The notes below the pieces were generated by a model, which worked only from the letters and a program-made list of their open reading frames with translations, was not told the DNA's origin and made no database searches. The position numbers and the translations under genes are program-made. 64,000 bases of DNA from Methylovirgula sp. 4M-Z18. Lineage in GTDB: Bacteria; Pseudomonadota; Alphaproteobacteria; Rhizobiales; Beijerinckiaceae. This document shows, piece by piece, positions 34,907 through 43,642 of the stretch; the stretch's first letter is position 1; the number at the start of each line of letters is the position of its first letter. The stretch covers positions 1,612,001-1,676,000 of the forward strand of contig NZ_CP149574.1 in the NCBI RefSeq assembly GCF_037890675.1, given 5' to 3'.

Positions 34907-35227
34907 CGTGTCGCTTCCCTCTCACGCACGCACATTATCAATCCCGCCCCAGGGTGACCGGGCAAAGGCAAAGCTGCACGTGTCATTATCCGTCTGTGCG
35001 CATGGTTGCCGATGCCGCTTCCAAAATGCAATTCGTCCGAACTGCTGTCCGCTAGCCTTGCACTGCAAACCAAGGCGGCTCCCGACATAGCGACTGGGAC
35101 CGCCACAAACAACGCTATAAATAATTTGTTTAAATAGCGGTGACATGTTGCGCGTCTGCAAAGTCCGCGTCAACGTCAAAAAAGTGTAAATCATGCTTTT
35201 TTGAGCGGGGATTGTGCGAAAAATCAA
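34907..35227. other. AT-rich gap between lysR-type gene and tsaC
   Basis: 321 nt without a gene. It contains two inverted repeats. CGCTAT at 35113-35118 pairs with ATAGCG at 35134-35139 across an AT-only centre. TCAAAAAAG at 35176-35184 pairs with CTTTTTTGA at 35196-35204 around an 11-nt loop. The second lies 24 nt beyond the tsaC stop and could act as its terminator. The first may be a LysR-type operator, although a T-N11-A site was not clear. Confidence 0.5.
35176..35204 (-). terminator. Possible terminator hairpin downstream of tsaC
   Basis: A perfect 9-bp AT-rich stem (TCAAAAAAG / CTTTTTTGA) with an 11-nt loop, just past the tsaC stop. On the minus strand the stem ends in a short U-rich run. 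The stem is weak in GC, so the call is tentative. Confidence 0.4.
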
Positions 35228-36220
35228 TCAAATCCGGGGTGCCGCCGCCCGCGCAAGCCGATCGTTAATGGCCTCGCCCAGGTCCGTCATGGGGATGGGG
35301 GCGACGGCAATTGTCGGAGCGCCCGCCGCATCGAGTCGGTGCAAGTAGGCGAAGAGATGCGCCGCGCCTTCCATGAGGTCCCCCGCGGGGGACAGGTCGA
35401 GATAGGGCCCTTGATGGCCGGCGAGTTGGCCGGCGAAATCGAGAACGGCGTCGTCGGGCCTGGGCTGGAGTACTCCGAGCCGGACGGCCGCGCGCGGCGC
35501 GTAATGGGACACGAGTTGACCCGGCGCGACTGGCGCCACTTGATCGTCGGCACAACCCGTCGAGACATGGGTTAAGGGCGCGCGCAATACCGCCTCGATT
35601 TGGGCACGGGTGACACCGCCAGGACGCAGAAGAACCGGATGCGGATCAAGGCAGGAAACAATCGTCGATTCGACGCCGACTTCCGTGGGGCCGGCATCCA
35701 GAACGAGATCGATACGGCCTGCGAGATCGGCGAAGACATGCTGCGCGCTCGACGGGCTGATCCGGCCGGAACGATTGGCCGAAGGGGCTGCGACGGGGCG
35801 GTCCACCGCCCGCAGCAACTCTTGCGCGACCGGATGCCGCGGCACGCGCAGTGCGACGCTCGCAAGCCCAGCGCGGGCGAGGGAAGACACGGTAGCGGTG
35901 CCTGCAAGCGGAACGACCAAGGTCAGAGGCCCGGGCCAGAAGGCCTGCGCGAGCCACAATGCCGCGCCGTCGAAAACACCCTGCCGCTGCGCCGCCGCGA
36001 GGTCGGGCACATGGGCGATCAGCGGGTTGAACGTGGGGCGTTCCTTCGCAGCGTAAATTCCAGCAACCGCCTGATCCGAGGAGGCGTCCGCCCCGAGCCC
36101 ATAGACCGTCTCGGTCGGAAAGGACACGAGGCCGCCGGCGCGGATTACCTGTGCCGCGCGCGCAATCGCGGCGGGATCGGCGGCGAGCAAGTGGGTCTTG
36201 GTGGCGCTAGGGATATTCAT
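35228..36220 (-). CDS. tsaC: L-threonylcarbamoyladenylate synthase (Sua5 type)
   Basis: A protein of 330 residues. It makes threonylcarbamoyl-AMP from threonine, bicarbonate and ATP, the first step of t6A37 synthesis on ANN-decoding tRNAs. The YrdC domain covers residues 1-210: AAQVIRAGGLVSFPTETVYG, GADASSDQAVAGIYAAKERP and NPLIAHV. The core ends with SANRSGRISPSSAQHVFADL and ILRR-type residues around VLLRPGGVTRAQ. A C-terminal Sua5 domain (about 235-330, with QLVSHYAPRAAVRLG) makes it the longer Sua5 form rather than short TsaC. Confidence 0.92.
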   Translation of the reverse strand: MNIPSATKTHLLAADPAAIARAAQVIRAGGLVSFPTETVYGLGADASSDQAVAGIYAAKERPTFNPLIAHVPDLAAAQRQGVFDGAALWLAQAFWPGPLTLVVPLAGTATVSSLARAGLASVALRVPRHPVAQELLRAVDRPVAAPSANRSGRISPSSAQHVFADLAGRIDLVLDAGPTEVGVESTIVSCLDPHPVLLRPGGVTRAQIEAVLRAPLTHVSTGCADDQVAPVAPGQLVSHYAPRAAVRLGVLQPRPDDAVLDFAGQLAGHQGPYLDLSPAGDLMEGAAHLFAYLHRLDAAGAPTIAVAPIPMTDLGEAINDRLARAAAPRI

Positions 36221-36326
36221 GCGCGCTGATTAGTCTTAGCCGCGGCAGGAGACAATTGCATTTTTCTGCGATTTGGTTTATATGTGAACTAACGCGTTGC
36301 GTCGCGAGGGAATTTATCAAAAATAG

Positions 36327-36358
36327 TACCAAAGGTCACTGTTCGTGACCCTTGGCAT
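36327..36358. repeat. Partial copy of the dispersed palindromic repeat
   Basis: A single hairpin, ACCAAAGGTCAC, 5-nt loop, GTGACCCTTGG, ending about 30 nt before the acyl-CoA dehydrogenase start. It matches the outer hairpins of the full copies at 44365-44478 and 46272-46382 but lacks the central CTTCAT/ATGAAG stem. Its position upstream of a start codon suggests it could affect that gene's expression. Confidence 0.6.
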
Positions 36359-36388
36359 AACAATGAACGCTTTGTTCGGGAGAGAGTC

Positions 36389-38185
36389 ATGCCGTTCCGT
36401 GCGCCCGTAGCCGATATGCTCTTCATTATGCGTCACGTCGCCCGGATGGATGCATTGGTAGCGGACGGGACGTTGAGCGATTTGGCCGATGGTGCGGCAG
36501 AGGACATTCTCGCCCAAGCCGGCAAACTGGCCGAAGACGTTCTCGCGCCGCTCAACCGTGTCGGCGACCAGCACGGCATTTCGCTCAGCGAAGGCAAGGT
36601 AACGACGGCGCCTGGCTGGCCGGCCGCCTACGGCCAGTGGCGGGATGGCGGCTGGAACGGCATTGCCGCTGCGCCGGATTTTGGCGGTATGGGCTTGCCA
36701 CATCTGCTGAACGCCGGCTGCATCGAATTGTGGAACACCGCCAATATGGCGTTCGCACTTTGCCCGCTGCTCAATATGGGTGCGATCGAGGCTGTGACGG
36801 TGCATGCTTCGGACGAATTGAAAAATCTCTATCTCGCCAAAATGATTTCGGGCGAGTGGACTGGTACGATGAACCTGACCGAGCCGCAGGCGGGTTCCGA
36901 TCTCAGCGCCTTGCGCACCAAGGCCGCGCCGCACGAGGACGGTTCTTACCGCATCACCGGCAACAAGATTTTCATCACCTATGGCGAGCACGATATGGCG
37001 GAAAATATCGTGCACCTGGTGCTCGCACGGCTGCCCGATGCGCCGCCCGGCACGCGCGGCATTTCGTTGTTTCTGGTGCCGAAATATCTGGTGAATGCCG
37101 ATGGTTCGCTTGGTGCGCATAACGATCTGCGCTGTTCGGGCGTCGAACATAAGCTCGGCATTCATGCCTCGCCCACTTGCAGCATGGCCTATGGCGACAA
37201 TGGCGGCGCGATCGGCTGGCTGATCGGCGAGGAGAACAAGGGCCTCGCGTGCATGTTCACGATGATGAACAACGCGCGGCTCGGGGTTGGGTTGCAAGGC
37301 GTCGGAATCGCCGAGCGGGCAACCCAGCAGGCGCTCGAATTTGCCCGCGAGCGCAAGCAAGGCAAAGTGCCGGGTGATAAGGCGGAGGGCATGAGTCCAA
37401 TTGTGCTGCACGCCGATATCCGCCGTAATCTCATGACGATGAAAGCACTCACCCAGGCCGCGCGGGCCATCTGCTATCTGACGGCAGTATCGCTCGATCT
37501 CGCCCACCGCGCCGCGACGCCGGAAGCGCGCAAGGCGGCGGCGGAGCGGGCTGGGCTACTTACGCCGATCGCCAAGGCATTTTCGACCGACATTGGCAAT
37601 GAAGTCGCCTCCATCGGCGTGCAGATTCATGGCGGTATGGGCTTCATCGAGGAAACGGGCGCGGCGCAACACATGCGCGATGCGCGCATCGCCGCGATTT
37701 ACGAAGGCACGAACGGCATTCAGGCCATCGATCTTGTTCAGCGCAAATTGCCGTTGTCGAACGGCGCCGCCTTCAAACAGGAAATGGCGCTGATGTGTGC
37801 CAGCATCGAGGCGGCGCGTGCACTGAATGCGCCGGAGTTCGGCGCGAGTGTGGCGCGTATGGCCGAGACGCTCGATGCGCTCGCTCGCGCCAGCGATGCG
37901 ATGTATGAGATGCTGGCGCAAAAATCCGACGATGCGCTCGCCGGCGCGACCCCTTATCTGCGCCTCTTCGGCCTGGCTCGTGGCGGCACGGCGCTGCTCG
38001 ATAGCGCCGTTGCAGCGCATCGCTTGGCGCAGGGTGGCGAGAGCGATCCGGCGCACGCGGCGCGCATTGCCGTCGCGCGGTTCTTCGCGGAAAACGTTGC
38101 GCCGCAGGCCGGCGGGCTCGAAGCGATGGTGACTGAGGGAGCCGCGTCGTTGCGCCAGGTTACGGATATTCTGGCTGCCGAATAA
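36389..38185 (+). CDS. Acyl-CoA dehydrogenase, long DmdC-like form
   Basis: A protein of 598 residues, longer than standard acyl-CoA dehydrogenases. The FAD-binding core shows GGWNGIAAAPDFGGMGLPHL, TGTMNLTEPQAGSDLSALRT and FITYGEHDMAENIVHLVLAR. FNG-type substrate residues follow in IQIHGGMGFIEETGAAQHMR and AAIYEGTNGIQAIDLVQRKL. The N-terminal extension and the C-terminal helical tail (after 470) match the branch that includes 3-methylthiopropionyl-CoA dehydrogenase DmdC. The true substrate is unknown. With the hydratase and SDR genes downstream it forms a likely acyl-CoA degradation operon. Confidence 0.9.
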   Translation: MPFRAPVADMLFIMRHVARMDALVADGTLSDLADGAAEDILAQAGKLAEDVLAPLNRVGDQHGISLSEGKVTTAPGWPAAYGQWRDGGWNGIAAAPDFGGMGLPHLLNAGCIELWNTANMAFALCPLLNMGAIEAVTVHASDELKNLYLAKMISGEWTGTMNLTEPQAGSDLSALRTKAAPHEDGSYRITGNKIFITYGEHDMAENIVHLVLARLPDAPPGTRGISLFLVPKYLVNADGSLGAHNDLRCSGVEHKLGIHASPTCSMAYGDNGGAIGWLIGEENKGLACMFTMMNNARLGVGLQGVGIAERATQQALEFARERKQGKVPGDKAEGMSPIVLHADIRRNLMTMKALTQAARAICYLTAVSLDLAHRAATPEARKAAAERAGLLTPIAKAFSTDIGNEVASIGVQIHGGMGFIEETGAAQHMRDARIAAIYEGTNGIQAIDLVQRKLPLSNGAAFKQEMALMCASIEAARALNAPEFGASVARMAETLDALARASDAMYEMLAQKSDDALAGATPYLRLFGLARGGTALLDSAVAAHRLAQGGESDPAHAARIAVARFFAENVAPQAGGLEAMVTEGAASLRQVTDILAAE

Positions 38186-38257
38186 CGAAATGGCTGCGGT
38201 GCAGCGTTGGCGGTGATCCGTCATAGAGAATTCGAAACATCTATCGAGGAACGTCCT

Positions 38258-39007
38258 GTGAGCGAGCATATACACGTCGAGCAAATCGGCCACATCGTCA
38301 AAGTCGTGTTGGTGCGGCCGGAGAAGAAGAACGCGCTGACCGGTGCGATGTATGAAACGCTGATCCAAACGCTACGCAAAGCGGACGAGGATGCGTCGGT
38401 CCGCGCCATCGTCATCACTGGATCCGGCGGCGTCTTTAGCGCCGGCAATGACATTCTCGATTTCATCAGCGCCGTGCAGAAGGGCGTGGGCGAAATTCCG
38501 GCCTTACGCTTCGTCAAGGCGATCGCGCAGTGCGACACACCGCTGATCGCCGCCGTCGAAGGAAACGCCGTCGGTGTTGGCACCACCCTGTGCCTTCATT
38601 GCGACTTGGTTTACGCCGCTCCCGGCGCCATGTTCCGGACACCCTTCGTCGATCTCGGCCTCGTTCCGGAGGCTGGCTCGTCATTGCTGCTGCCGCAACG
38701 GATCGGCGCGGCCAAGGCGGCCGAAATGCTGTTGCTGGGCGATCCGCTCAGCGCTGAACAAGCCCATGCCGCCGGCCTCGTGAATGCGGTTCTGCCGGCG
38801 AGCGAGTTGGTCGCGCACGCAATGGCCCAAGCGAATAGGCTCGCTGCGAAGCCGGTGCAAGCCATCGCCGCAACGCGGCGCCTGATGCGCGGGAGCCGGG
38901 GGGAAGTGCTGGCACGCATCGACGAAGAGGCCAAGGCGTTCGCAGCGGCCTTGCGGTCGAAAGAGGCACAAGCGGCTTTCGCGGCCTTCATGACCAAGAG
39001 CAAATAA
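38258..39007 (+). CDS. Enoyl-CoA hydratase/isomerase family protein
   Basis: About 249 residues from the GTG at 38258, which has AGGAACG 5 nt upstream. An in-frame TTG at 38207 is less likely. The crotonase fold is clear: VVLVRPEKKNALTGAMYETL, AIVITGSGGVFSAGNDILDF with the oxyanion-hole Gly-Asn-Asp, and AVEGNAVGVGTTLCLHCDLV with the second oxyanion Gly. Then FRTPFVDLGLVPEAGSSLLL carries the catalytic Glu-region. It hydrates enoyl-CoA or shifts its double bond. It lies 72 nt after the dehydrogenase. Confidence 0.9.
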   Translation: MSEHIHVEQIGHIVKVVLVRPEKKNALTGAMYETLIQTLRKADEDASVRAIVITGSGGVFSAGNDILDFISAVQKGVGEIPALRFVKAIAQCDTPLIAAVEGNAVGVGTTLCLHCDLVYAAPGAMFRTPFVDLGLVPEAGSSLLLPQRIGAAKAAEMLLLGDPLSAEQAHAAGLVNAVLPASELVAHAMAQANRLAAKPVQAIAATRRLMRGSRGEVLARIDEEAKAFAAALRSKEAQAAFAAFMTKSK

Positions 39008-39040
39008 TTTGTCTTCATTTCAGTTGTGGAGCATAGGCCG

Positions 39041-39907
39041 ATGACTTCTCTCGCAGGCAAGACACTTTTCATCACCGGCGGTTCGCGCGGCATCGGTCTC
39101 GCGATCGCTTTGCGCGCGGCGCGCGATGGCGCGAACATTGCGGTGGCCGCGAAGACCACGGAGCCGCATCCCAAACTGCCAGGCACGATCTATTCCGCTG
39201 CAGAGGAGATCGAGAAGTCGGGGGGCAAGGCTTTGCCGATCGTGCTCGACGTGCGCGACGAGGACGCAGTGAAGCAGGCGCTGGAAATGACAGCGCAGAC
39301 ATTTGGCGGGCTCGATATTGTCGTCAACAATGCCAGCGCCATTTCGATCACCGACAGCCAGGCGACGGAGATGAAGCGTTTCGATCTGATGCATCAGATC
39401 AATGCGCGCGGCACGTTCATGGTATCGAAATATGCCGTGCCGTACCTCGCCAAGGCAGAGAACCCGCATATTCTCATGCTCTCGCCGCCGCTTGACATGA
39501 AGGAAAAATGGTTTGCCCCCCATACCGCCTATTCCATGGCGAAATACGGCATGAGCCTCGTCGTGCTGGGGCTTGCCGGCGAACTGCGGCGCAAGGGCAT
39601 TGCAGTCAACGCGCTCTGGCCGCGCACCACCATCGCGACATCCGCCGTGCAGAACCTGCTCGGCGGCGACTCGCTGATCCGTGCCTCGCGCAAACCCGAG
39701 ATCTTGGCTGATGCGGCGCATCTGATTTTCACCACGCCGGCGAAGAGCCTGACCGGCCAGTTCCTGATCGACGACACGTTCTTGTTCGAGCGCGGGGTTC
39801 ACGATTTCGACCATTATCGCGTCGACCCCAGCGTTGCTCTGGCGCCGGACTTTTTCGTGCCCGACGACTCCGTGCCGCCGGTGAGTTTGGCGAAGGTGGG
39901 CAGCTAA
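39041..39907 (+). CDS. SDR family oxidoreductase (HSDL2-like)
   Basis: About 288 residues from the ATG at 39041, with GGAG upstream. It is a short-chain dehydrogenase with an NADP(H)-type nucleotide site (GKTLFITGGSRGIGLAIALR), AAKTTEPHPKLPGTIYSAAE which is characteristic of the hydroxysteroid-dehydrogenase-like 2 group, NNASAIS, a catalytic Ser in ILMLSPPLD, and the Tyr-X3-Lys motif in HTAYSMAKYGMSL. Members of this group are tied to fatty-acid metabolism. That fits its place behind an acyl-CoA dehydrogenase and hydratase, where it would oxidise the 3-hydroxyacyl product. The substrate is inferred. Confidence 0.88.
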   Translation: MTSLAGKTLFITGGSRGIGLAIALRAARDGANIAVAAKTTEPHPKLPGTIYSAAEEIEKSGGKALPIVLDVRDEDAVKQALEMTAQTFGGLDIVVNNASAISITDSQATEMKRFDLMHQINARGTFMVSKYAVPYLAKAENPHILMLSPPLDMKEKWFAPHTAYSMAKYGMSLVVLGLAGELRRKGIAVNALWPRTTIATSAVQNLLGGDSLIRASRKPEILADAAHLIFTTPAKSLTGQFLIDDTFLFERGVHDFDHYRVDPSVALAPDFFVPDDSVPPVSLAKVGS

Positions 39908-39936
39908 AGCTCGTTTCAGAGGGGGCTTGTCTTTCT

Positions 39937-39951
39937 TGGAATTAAATTCCA
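39937..39951. promoter_or_regulatory. Perfect palindrome directly upstream of the HTH-ribB gene
   Basis: TGGAATT A AATTCCA, a 15-nt site with exact 7-bp arms around one central base, ending 10 nt before the ATG. It is the only such motif in the short gap. An operator for the helix-turn-helix at the start of the same protein is a natural guess, not shown. No FMN riboswitch fits, since only 54 nt separate the genes. Confidence 0.5.
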
Positions 39952-39961
39952 GATATAGGCG

Positions 39962-41287
39962 ATGATGGACAAACACTCTCCTCAAACTTGGTGGCATCGC
40001 CTCGAGATGCGGCGGCAAGAGCTCGGCCTGTCGATCGCCGATCTCGCTCGGCAGTCGGGCCTGGCTTACGAAAATGTCGCCAAATATGTCCGCGGCGAGG
40101 TCGAAAATCCGCGCGGCGGCAGCCTGTCTGCGCTCGCGGTCGCGCTGGGCATGTCGGAGCAGGGGCTGCGGTTCGGCGTCGCGATCACGCCACATAAGGA
40201 AAAAATCCAAATGACTCAAGCGGTTAACCTGGCCATCGAGGCCATCAAACGTGGCGAAATGGTCATTGTGACGGACGATGACGACCGCGAGAACGAAGGC
40301 GACATCGTCGTCGCCGCCTCGCTCTGCACGCCCGAACAGATGGCCTTCATCATCCGCAATTGCTGCGGCATCGTCTGCGCGCCGCTGACCTCGAGCGAGG
40401 CGCGCCGCTTGCGGCTGGATCCGATGGTGCCGATGAACGACGCACCGCTCGGGACGGCCTTCACGGTTTCCGTTGACGTGCGGCATGGCCTTACTACCGG
40501 CATTTCCTCCGAGCAGCGCACCAATACGGTGCGGGCTCTGGCGAACGGCAATATCGGCGCGAGTGATTTCGTGCGGCCGGGCCATATTTTCCCGCTGATC
40601 GCCAAGGAGGGCGGTGTGCTGATGCGCTCCGGCCACACTGAGGCCGCGGTGGATCTGTGCAAGCTCGCCGGGCTACCACCGGTCGGCGTGATCTGCGAAT
40701 TGGTGAACGATGACGGCACCGTCATGCGCGGCCCGCAGATCGTCGAGTTTGCCGCCAAGCATAAGATCAAGATGATTTCGGTTGCCGATCTCATCGCATG
40801 GCGGCAGGCACGCGAGAAATTGGTGGAGCATATTGCCGCCTTCCCGGTGAAGACCGAGATCGGCGAGGTCATGGGGCACGCCTATCGCACGCCCTTCGAT
40901 ACCGTGCATCATTTCGCCTTTGTCTACGGCAACATCGGCGACGGCGAGAATATCCCGGCGCGCTTGCACCGGGCGGATATTTTGAACGACGTGTTTAATA
41001 GCCACAACGGCATCGACAAGGCGCTGGAGCACTTCAAGAAGGACGGCAAGGGCGTGCTCGTCTATTTGCGCGACGGGACAGCCGGTGTGCCGCTCACGAC
41101 GGTTGGACACGACAACGAAGGGTCTGATGCAGCGCGCAGCAAACAATGGCGCGAAGTCGGGCTTGGCGCGCAGATCCTGCGCGACCTGGGCGTCTCATCG
41201 ATCCGATTGCTCGCGTCGTCAGAGCGCACGTATGTCGGCTTGTCGGGCTTCGGCATCGAGATCGCCGCGACAGAGGGACTGGAGTGA
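39962..41287 (+). CDS. ribB: HTH-fused 3,4-dihydroxy-2-butanone-4-phosphate synthase with degenerate GTP cyclohydrolase II domain
   Basis: A protein of 441 residues with three parts. Residues about 8-70 form an XRE-like helix-turn-helix (LEMRRQELGLSIADLARQSG, then YENVAKYVRGEVENPRGGSL). Residues about 84-290 form RibB, with VIVTDDDDRENEGDIVVAAS and VRPGHIFPLIAKEGGVLMRS, followed by the RSGHTEAAVDL catalytic region. RibB turns ribulose-5-phosphate into the riboflavin precursor. The rest resembles GTP cyclohydrolase II (MGHAYRTPFDTVHHFAFVYG) but lacks the zinc cysteines: LHRADILNDVF stands where the Cys motif should be. It is therefore probably active only as RibB. An internal ATG at 40211 would give RibB without the HTH. 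Folate genes follow. Confidence 0.92.
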   Translation: MMDKHSPQTWWHRLEMRRQELGLSIADLARQSGLAYENVAKYVRGEVENPRGGSLSALAVALGMSEQGLRFGVAITPHKEKIQMTQAVNLAIEAIKRGEMVIVTDDDDRENEGDIVVAASLCTPEQMAFIIRNCCGIVCAPLTSSEARRLRLDPMVPMNDAPLGTAFTVSVDVRHGLTTGISSEQRTNTVRALANGNIGASDFVRPGHIFPLIAKEGGVLMRSGHTEAAVDLCKLAGLPPVGVICELVNDDGTVMRGPQIVEFAAKHKIKMISVADLIAWRQAREKLVEHIAAFPVKTEIGEVMGHAYRTPFDTVHHFAFVYGNIGDGENIPARLHRADILNDVFNSHNGIDKALEHFKKDGKGVLVYLRDGTAGVPLTTVGHDNEGSDAARSKQWREVGLGAQILRDLGVSSIRLLASSERTYVGLSGFGIEIAATEGLE

Positions 41288-41363
41288 AGTCTGGACCTGC
41301 GCTGCCGGGCAATCGCGGGTCGTGCGCCCGTGGTTCCGGCAGCGGGTTCTAAGTTAGGTCAAC

Positions 41364-42200
41364 ATGCGCACGATCCCGCTCGCCCATCAACAAACGCTCA
41401 CTCTGGCACTTCCGGCGATCTTGATGGGGATCATCAATGTCACCCCGGATTCGTTTTCCGATGGCGGGCTTTGGCAGCAAGCCGAGTCGGCTGTCGCGCA
41501 AGGGGTGCGCCTTGCGGGCGAGGGCGCGGCGATCCTGGATATCGGCGGTGAATCAACGCGGCCGGGGTCGTCGCCTGTCGACGCCGATGAGGAAATTCGG
41601 CGCATTGTACCGGTCATTCAAGGGTTGCGCCGGGCGACTTCGCTGCCGCTGTCCGTCGACACGATGAAAGCAAAGGTTGCCCGCGCGGCGCTCGAAGCCG
41701 GCGCGGCCGTCGTGAACGACGTCTGGGGCTTTCAGTTCGATCCCGATATTGCGCAGGTGGCCGCCGACTATGGCGCTGCTTGCGTCCTGATGCACAACCG
41801 GCGCGACATTGATCCGGCGGCGGATATGATCGCGGAGGTCAAGGACTTTTGGGCGCGGTCGATCGACCTCGCCCTGCGCGCCGGCGTCCGGCCGGAGCAG
41901 ATTTTGCTGGACCCTGGCTTCGGGTTTGGCAAGACGCCGGAGCAGAATCTTCAGCTCGTCCACCATTTGCCCGAGCTTATGAGCTTGAATTGTCCGATCT
42001 TGCTTGGCGTCTCGCGCAAGAGCACGATCGGCCGCATCACGCGACAAGCCGTCGCGGCGGAACGCATTCCCGGCACGCTGGCGGCAGGTCTCTATGGCGT
42101 CCAGCAAGGCGCGGCGGTTTTGCGCGTGCATGATGTCGCCGCGCACCGCCAAGCGCTGCAAGTCTGGCAGGCCATCGCAGACGTTTCGTTGCCACCTTGA
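41364..42200 (+). CDS. folP: Dihydropteroate synthase
   Basis: A protein of 278 residues. FolP joins p-aminobenzoate to hydroxymethyl-dihydropterin diphosphate, the target step of sulfonamides. The motifs are complete: LMGIINVTPDSFSDGGLWQQ, ILDIGGESTRPGSSPVDADE, LSVDTMKAKVARAALEAGAA, VNDVWGFQFD, LDPGFGFGKTPEQNLQLVHH and LLGVSRKSTIGRI. Its TIM barrel is of normal size. It starts 77 nt after the ribB-type gene and heads a folP-folB-folK cluster. Confidence 0.96.
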   Translation: MRTIPLAHQQTLTLALPAILMGIINVTPDSFSDGGLWQQAESAVAQGVRLAGEGAAILDIGGESTRPGSSPVDADEEIRRIVPVIQGLRRATSLPLSVDTMKAKVARAALEAGAAVVNDVWGFQFDPDIAQVAADYGAACVLMHNRRDIDPAADMIAEVKDFWARSIDLALRAGVRPEQILLDPGFGFGKTPEQNLQLVHHLPELMSLNCPILLGVSRKSTIGRITRQAVAAERIPGTLAAGLYGVQQGAAVLRVHDVAAHRQALQVWQAIADVSLPP

Positions 42201-42306
42201 CCTGTCGCCGCCATTCAAAAGTTCGTCCGATGGCCGCGATAAAGACGTTTCACTCGTGTTGTAAATTCGATAGAAAGGCGTCAAACTGTAGCAGGCTCGG
42301 GGACTT

Positions 42307-42690
42307 ATGGCGGCCAAGATCATCGACGGAAAGATCGCAATCAGTGATCTGCGCCTGCACGCCTATCACGGCTTTTACGATTCCGAGCGCGAACACGGGC
42401 AGATGTTCGCCCTCGACATCCGCATTTCGGCGGACATCGACTACGCTGCCATGCGTGACGATCTCGCCCGGTCTGTGGACTACGGCAAAGTGACGAAACT
42501 TGCCGTCGATGTCTTCTGCAAGACCCAGCACCGGCTGATCGAGGCCGCGGCCTACGCCGTGGGCGATGCGTTGCTGAACGGCTTTCCGCAAATCCGCCGT
42601 CTCACCATTCGCGTGCGTAAGCTTGCGCCGCCAATTCCGCATCAAATGGATTCCGTTTCGGTCGAACTGGATCTTGCTCGCGATGGCTGA
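42307..42690 (+). CDS. folB: Dihydroneopterin aldolase
   Basis: A protein of 127 residues. FolB splits dihydroneopterin to 6-hydroxymethyl-dihydropterin and glycolaldehyde. Conserved residues include the N-terminal AISDLRLHAYHGFYDSEREH with the catalytic Tyr/Glu region, RSVDYGKVTKLAVDVFCKT, LIEAAAYAVGDALLNGF and RLTIRVRKLAPP with the conserved Lys. Its end overlaps folK by 8 nt, which fits tight coupling of consecutive steps. Confidence 0.93.
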   Translation: MAAKIIDGKIAISDLRLHAYHGFYDSEREHGQMFALDIRISADIDYAAMRDDLARSVDYGKVTKLAVDVFCKTQHRLIEAAAYAVGDALLNGFPQIRRLTIRVRKLAPPIPHQMDSVSVELDLARDG

Positions 42691-43180
42691 GTGGGTTGAG
42701 GCGTGCATCGGGCTTGGCGGCAATGTCGGCGACGTGCGCCAGCATTTGCGTGCGGCGCTGCATCTGTTGCGGCAGGCCCCCGGAATGCAAGCGCTGCAGG
42801 CTTCCTCCCTTTTTCGCACGCCGCCATGGGGCAAGCTCGATCAGCCGCCGTTTCTCAATATGGCGGCGATTGTGCGCACCAGCCTCTCGCCGCAGGAACT
42901 CCTGGCGCTGTGTCTCGCGATCGAACGCGCGCAGGGCCGGGTGCGCGAGGACCGGTGGGGACCGCGGACGCTCGATCTCGATATTCTGACCTACGGCGAT
43001 CGGCATATTGCCGAGCCCGGACTCGCCATTCCGCATCCGCATATGGCGGTTCGTGCTTTCGTTTTGGCGCCGCTGGCCGAGATCGCTCCAGACCTGCGGG
43101 TGAATGATGTGCCGGTACGAGACCTGCTGGCGCAACTGGACATCAGCGGCATCGAGAACATTGGGGCGCTTGAGGGGTAA
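42683..43180 (+). CDS. folK: 2-amino-4-hydroxy-6-hydroxymethyldihydropteridine diphosphokinase
   Basis: About 165 residues from the ATG at 42683. FolK transfers diphosphate from ATP to hydroxymethyl-dihydropterin, preparing the folP substrate. Family motifs are CIGLGGNVGDVRQHLRAALH, SSLFRTPPWGKLDQPPFLNM and RVREDRWGPRTLDLDILTYG with the Mg-binding Asp pair, then IPHPHMAVRAFVLAPLAEIA. It overlaps folB. The upstream extension to 42623 lies inside folB and is rejected. A non-coding gap follows. Confidence 0.95.
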   Translation: MAEWVEACIGLGGNVGDVRQHLRAALHLLRQAPGMQALQASSLFRTPPWGKLDQPPFLNMAAIVRTSLSPQELLALCLAIERAQGRVREDRWGPRTLDLDILTYGDRHIAEPGLAIPHPHMAVRAFVLAPLAEIAPDLRVNDVPVRDLLAQLDISGIENIGALEG

Positions 43181-43642
43181 ATGTCCCCATTGTCGGCCCA
43201 GATTTTCATGTAAGATATTGAATAGTCAAGTCTATTCTCCCTATCAGTTCGTTCCCAAAAACGGTTCATATGCTTACCAATCGGTCGCCCGCAGGTCTCA
43301 CCGCCAGCCGATATTTGACGGGTTTGAAATTGAAGCGAACGGGTGGTTTTCGCATGCCTTGGCGAGGACCGGTGTGGCGCCCAGATTTGCTCCCTCAGCG
43401 CGATTGATCCTGTCCTTGGCGCCTCCACCACGGCAGGGGTCGTCTCCGCTTGGCGCTTATCGTACGCGCATCCGTCCTCTGGCTCATGCCTTTGTTATTC
43501 CGGGACAAAATGCGTGTTCATGATATGTTCTTTGGCGATATGTGTCAAGCTAAAAAGAGCCTCCATTCGCTAAAAGTTGCACTAAAGAATATTTGTGATA
43601 TATTACAGGTATGGACATCTAAAATGCGGGTGAAACCGAATT
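43181..43642. other. Intergenic region with candidate promoter for the gntR-type gene
   Basis: 462 nt without a credible gene. The composition drops to AT-rich near the end. A plausible sigma-70 promoter is TTGCAC at 43577-43582, 16 nt, TATATT at 43599-43604, placing transcription about 30 nt before the ATG. AATATTTGTGATATATT covers the -10 and has imperfect dyad symmetry, so it could be the autoregulatory site of the FCD-type regulator. The rest shows nothing recognisable. Confidence 0.45.

Noticed and set aside
39908-39961. FMN riboswitch upstream of ribB
   Set aside because: Only 54 nt are available and none of the conserved RFN core segments are visible.
39020-40636. A 538-residue minus-strand open frame
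   Set aside because: It is antisense to the SDR and ribB-type genes, whose motifs are unmistakable.
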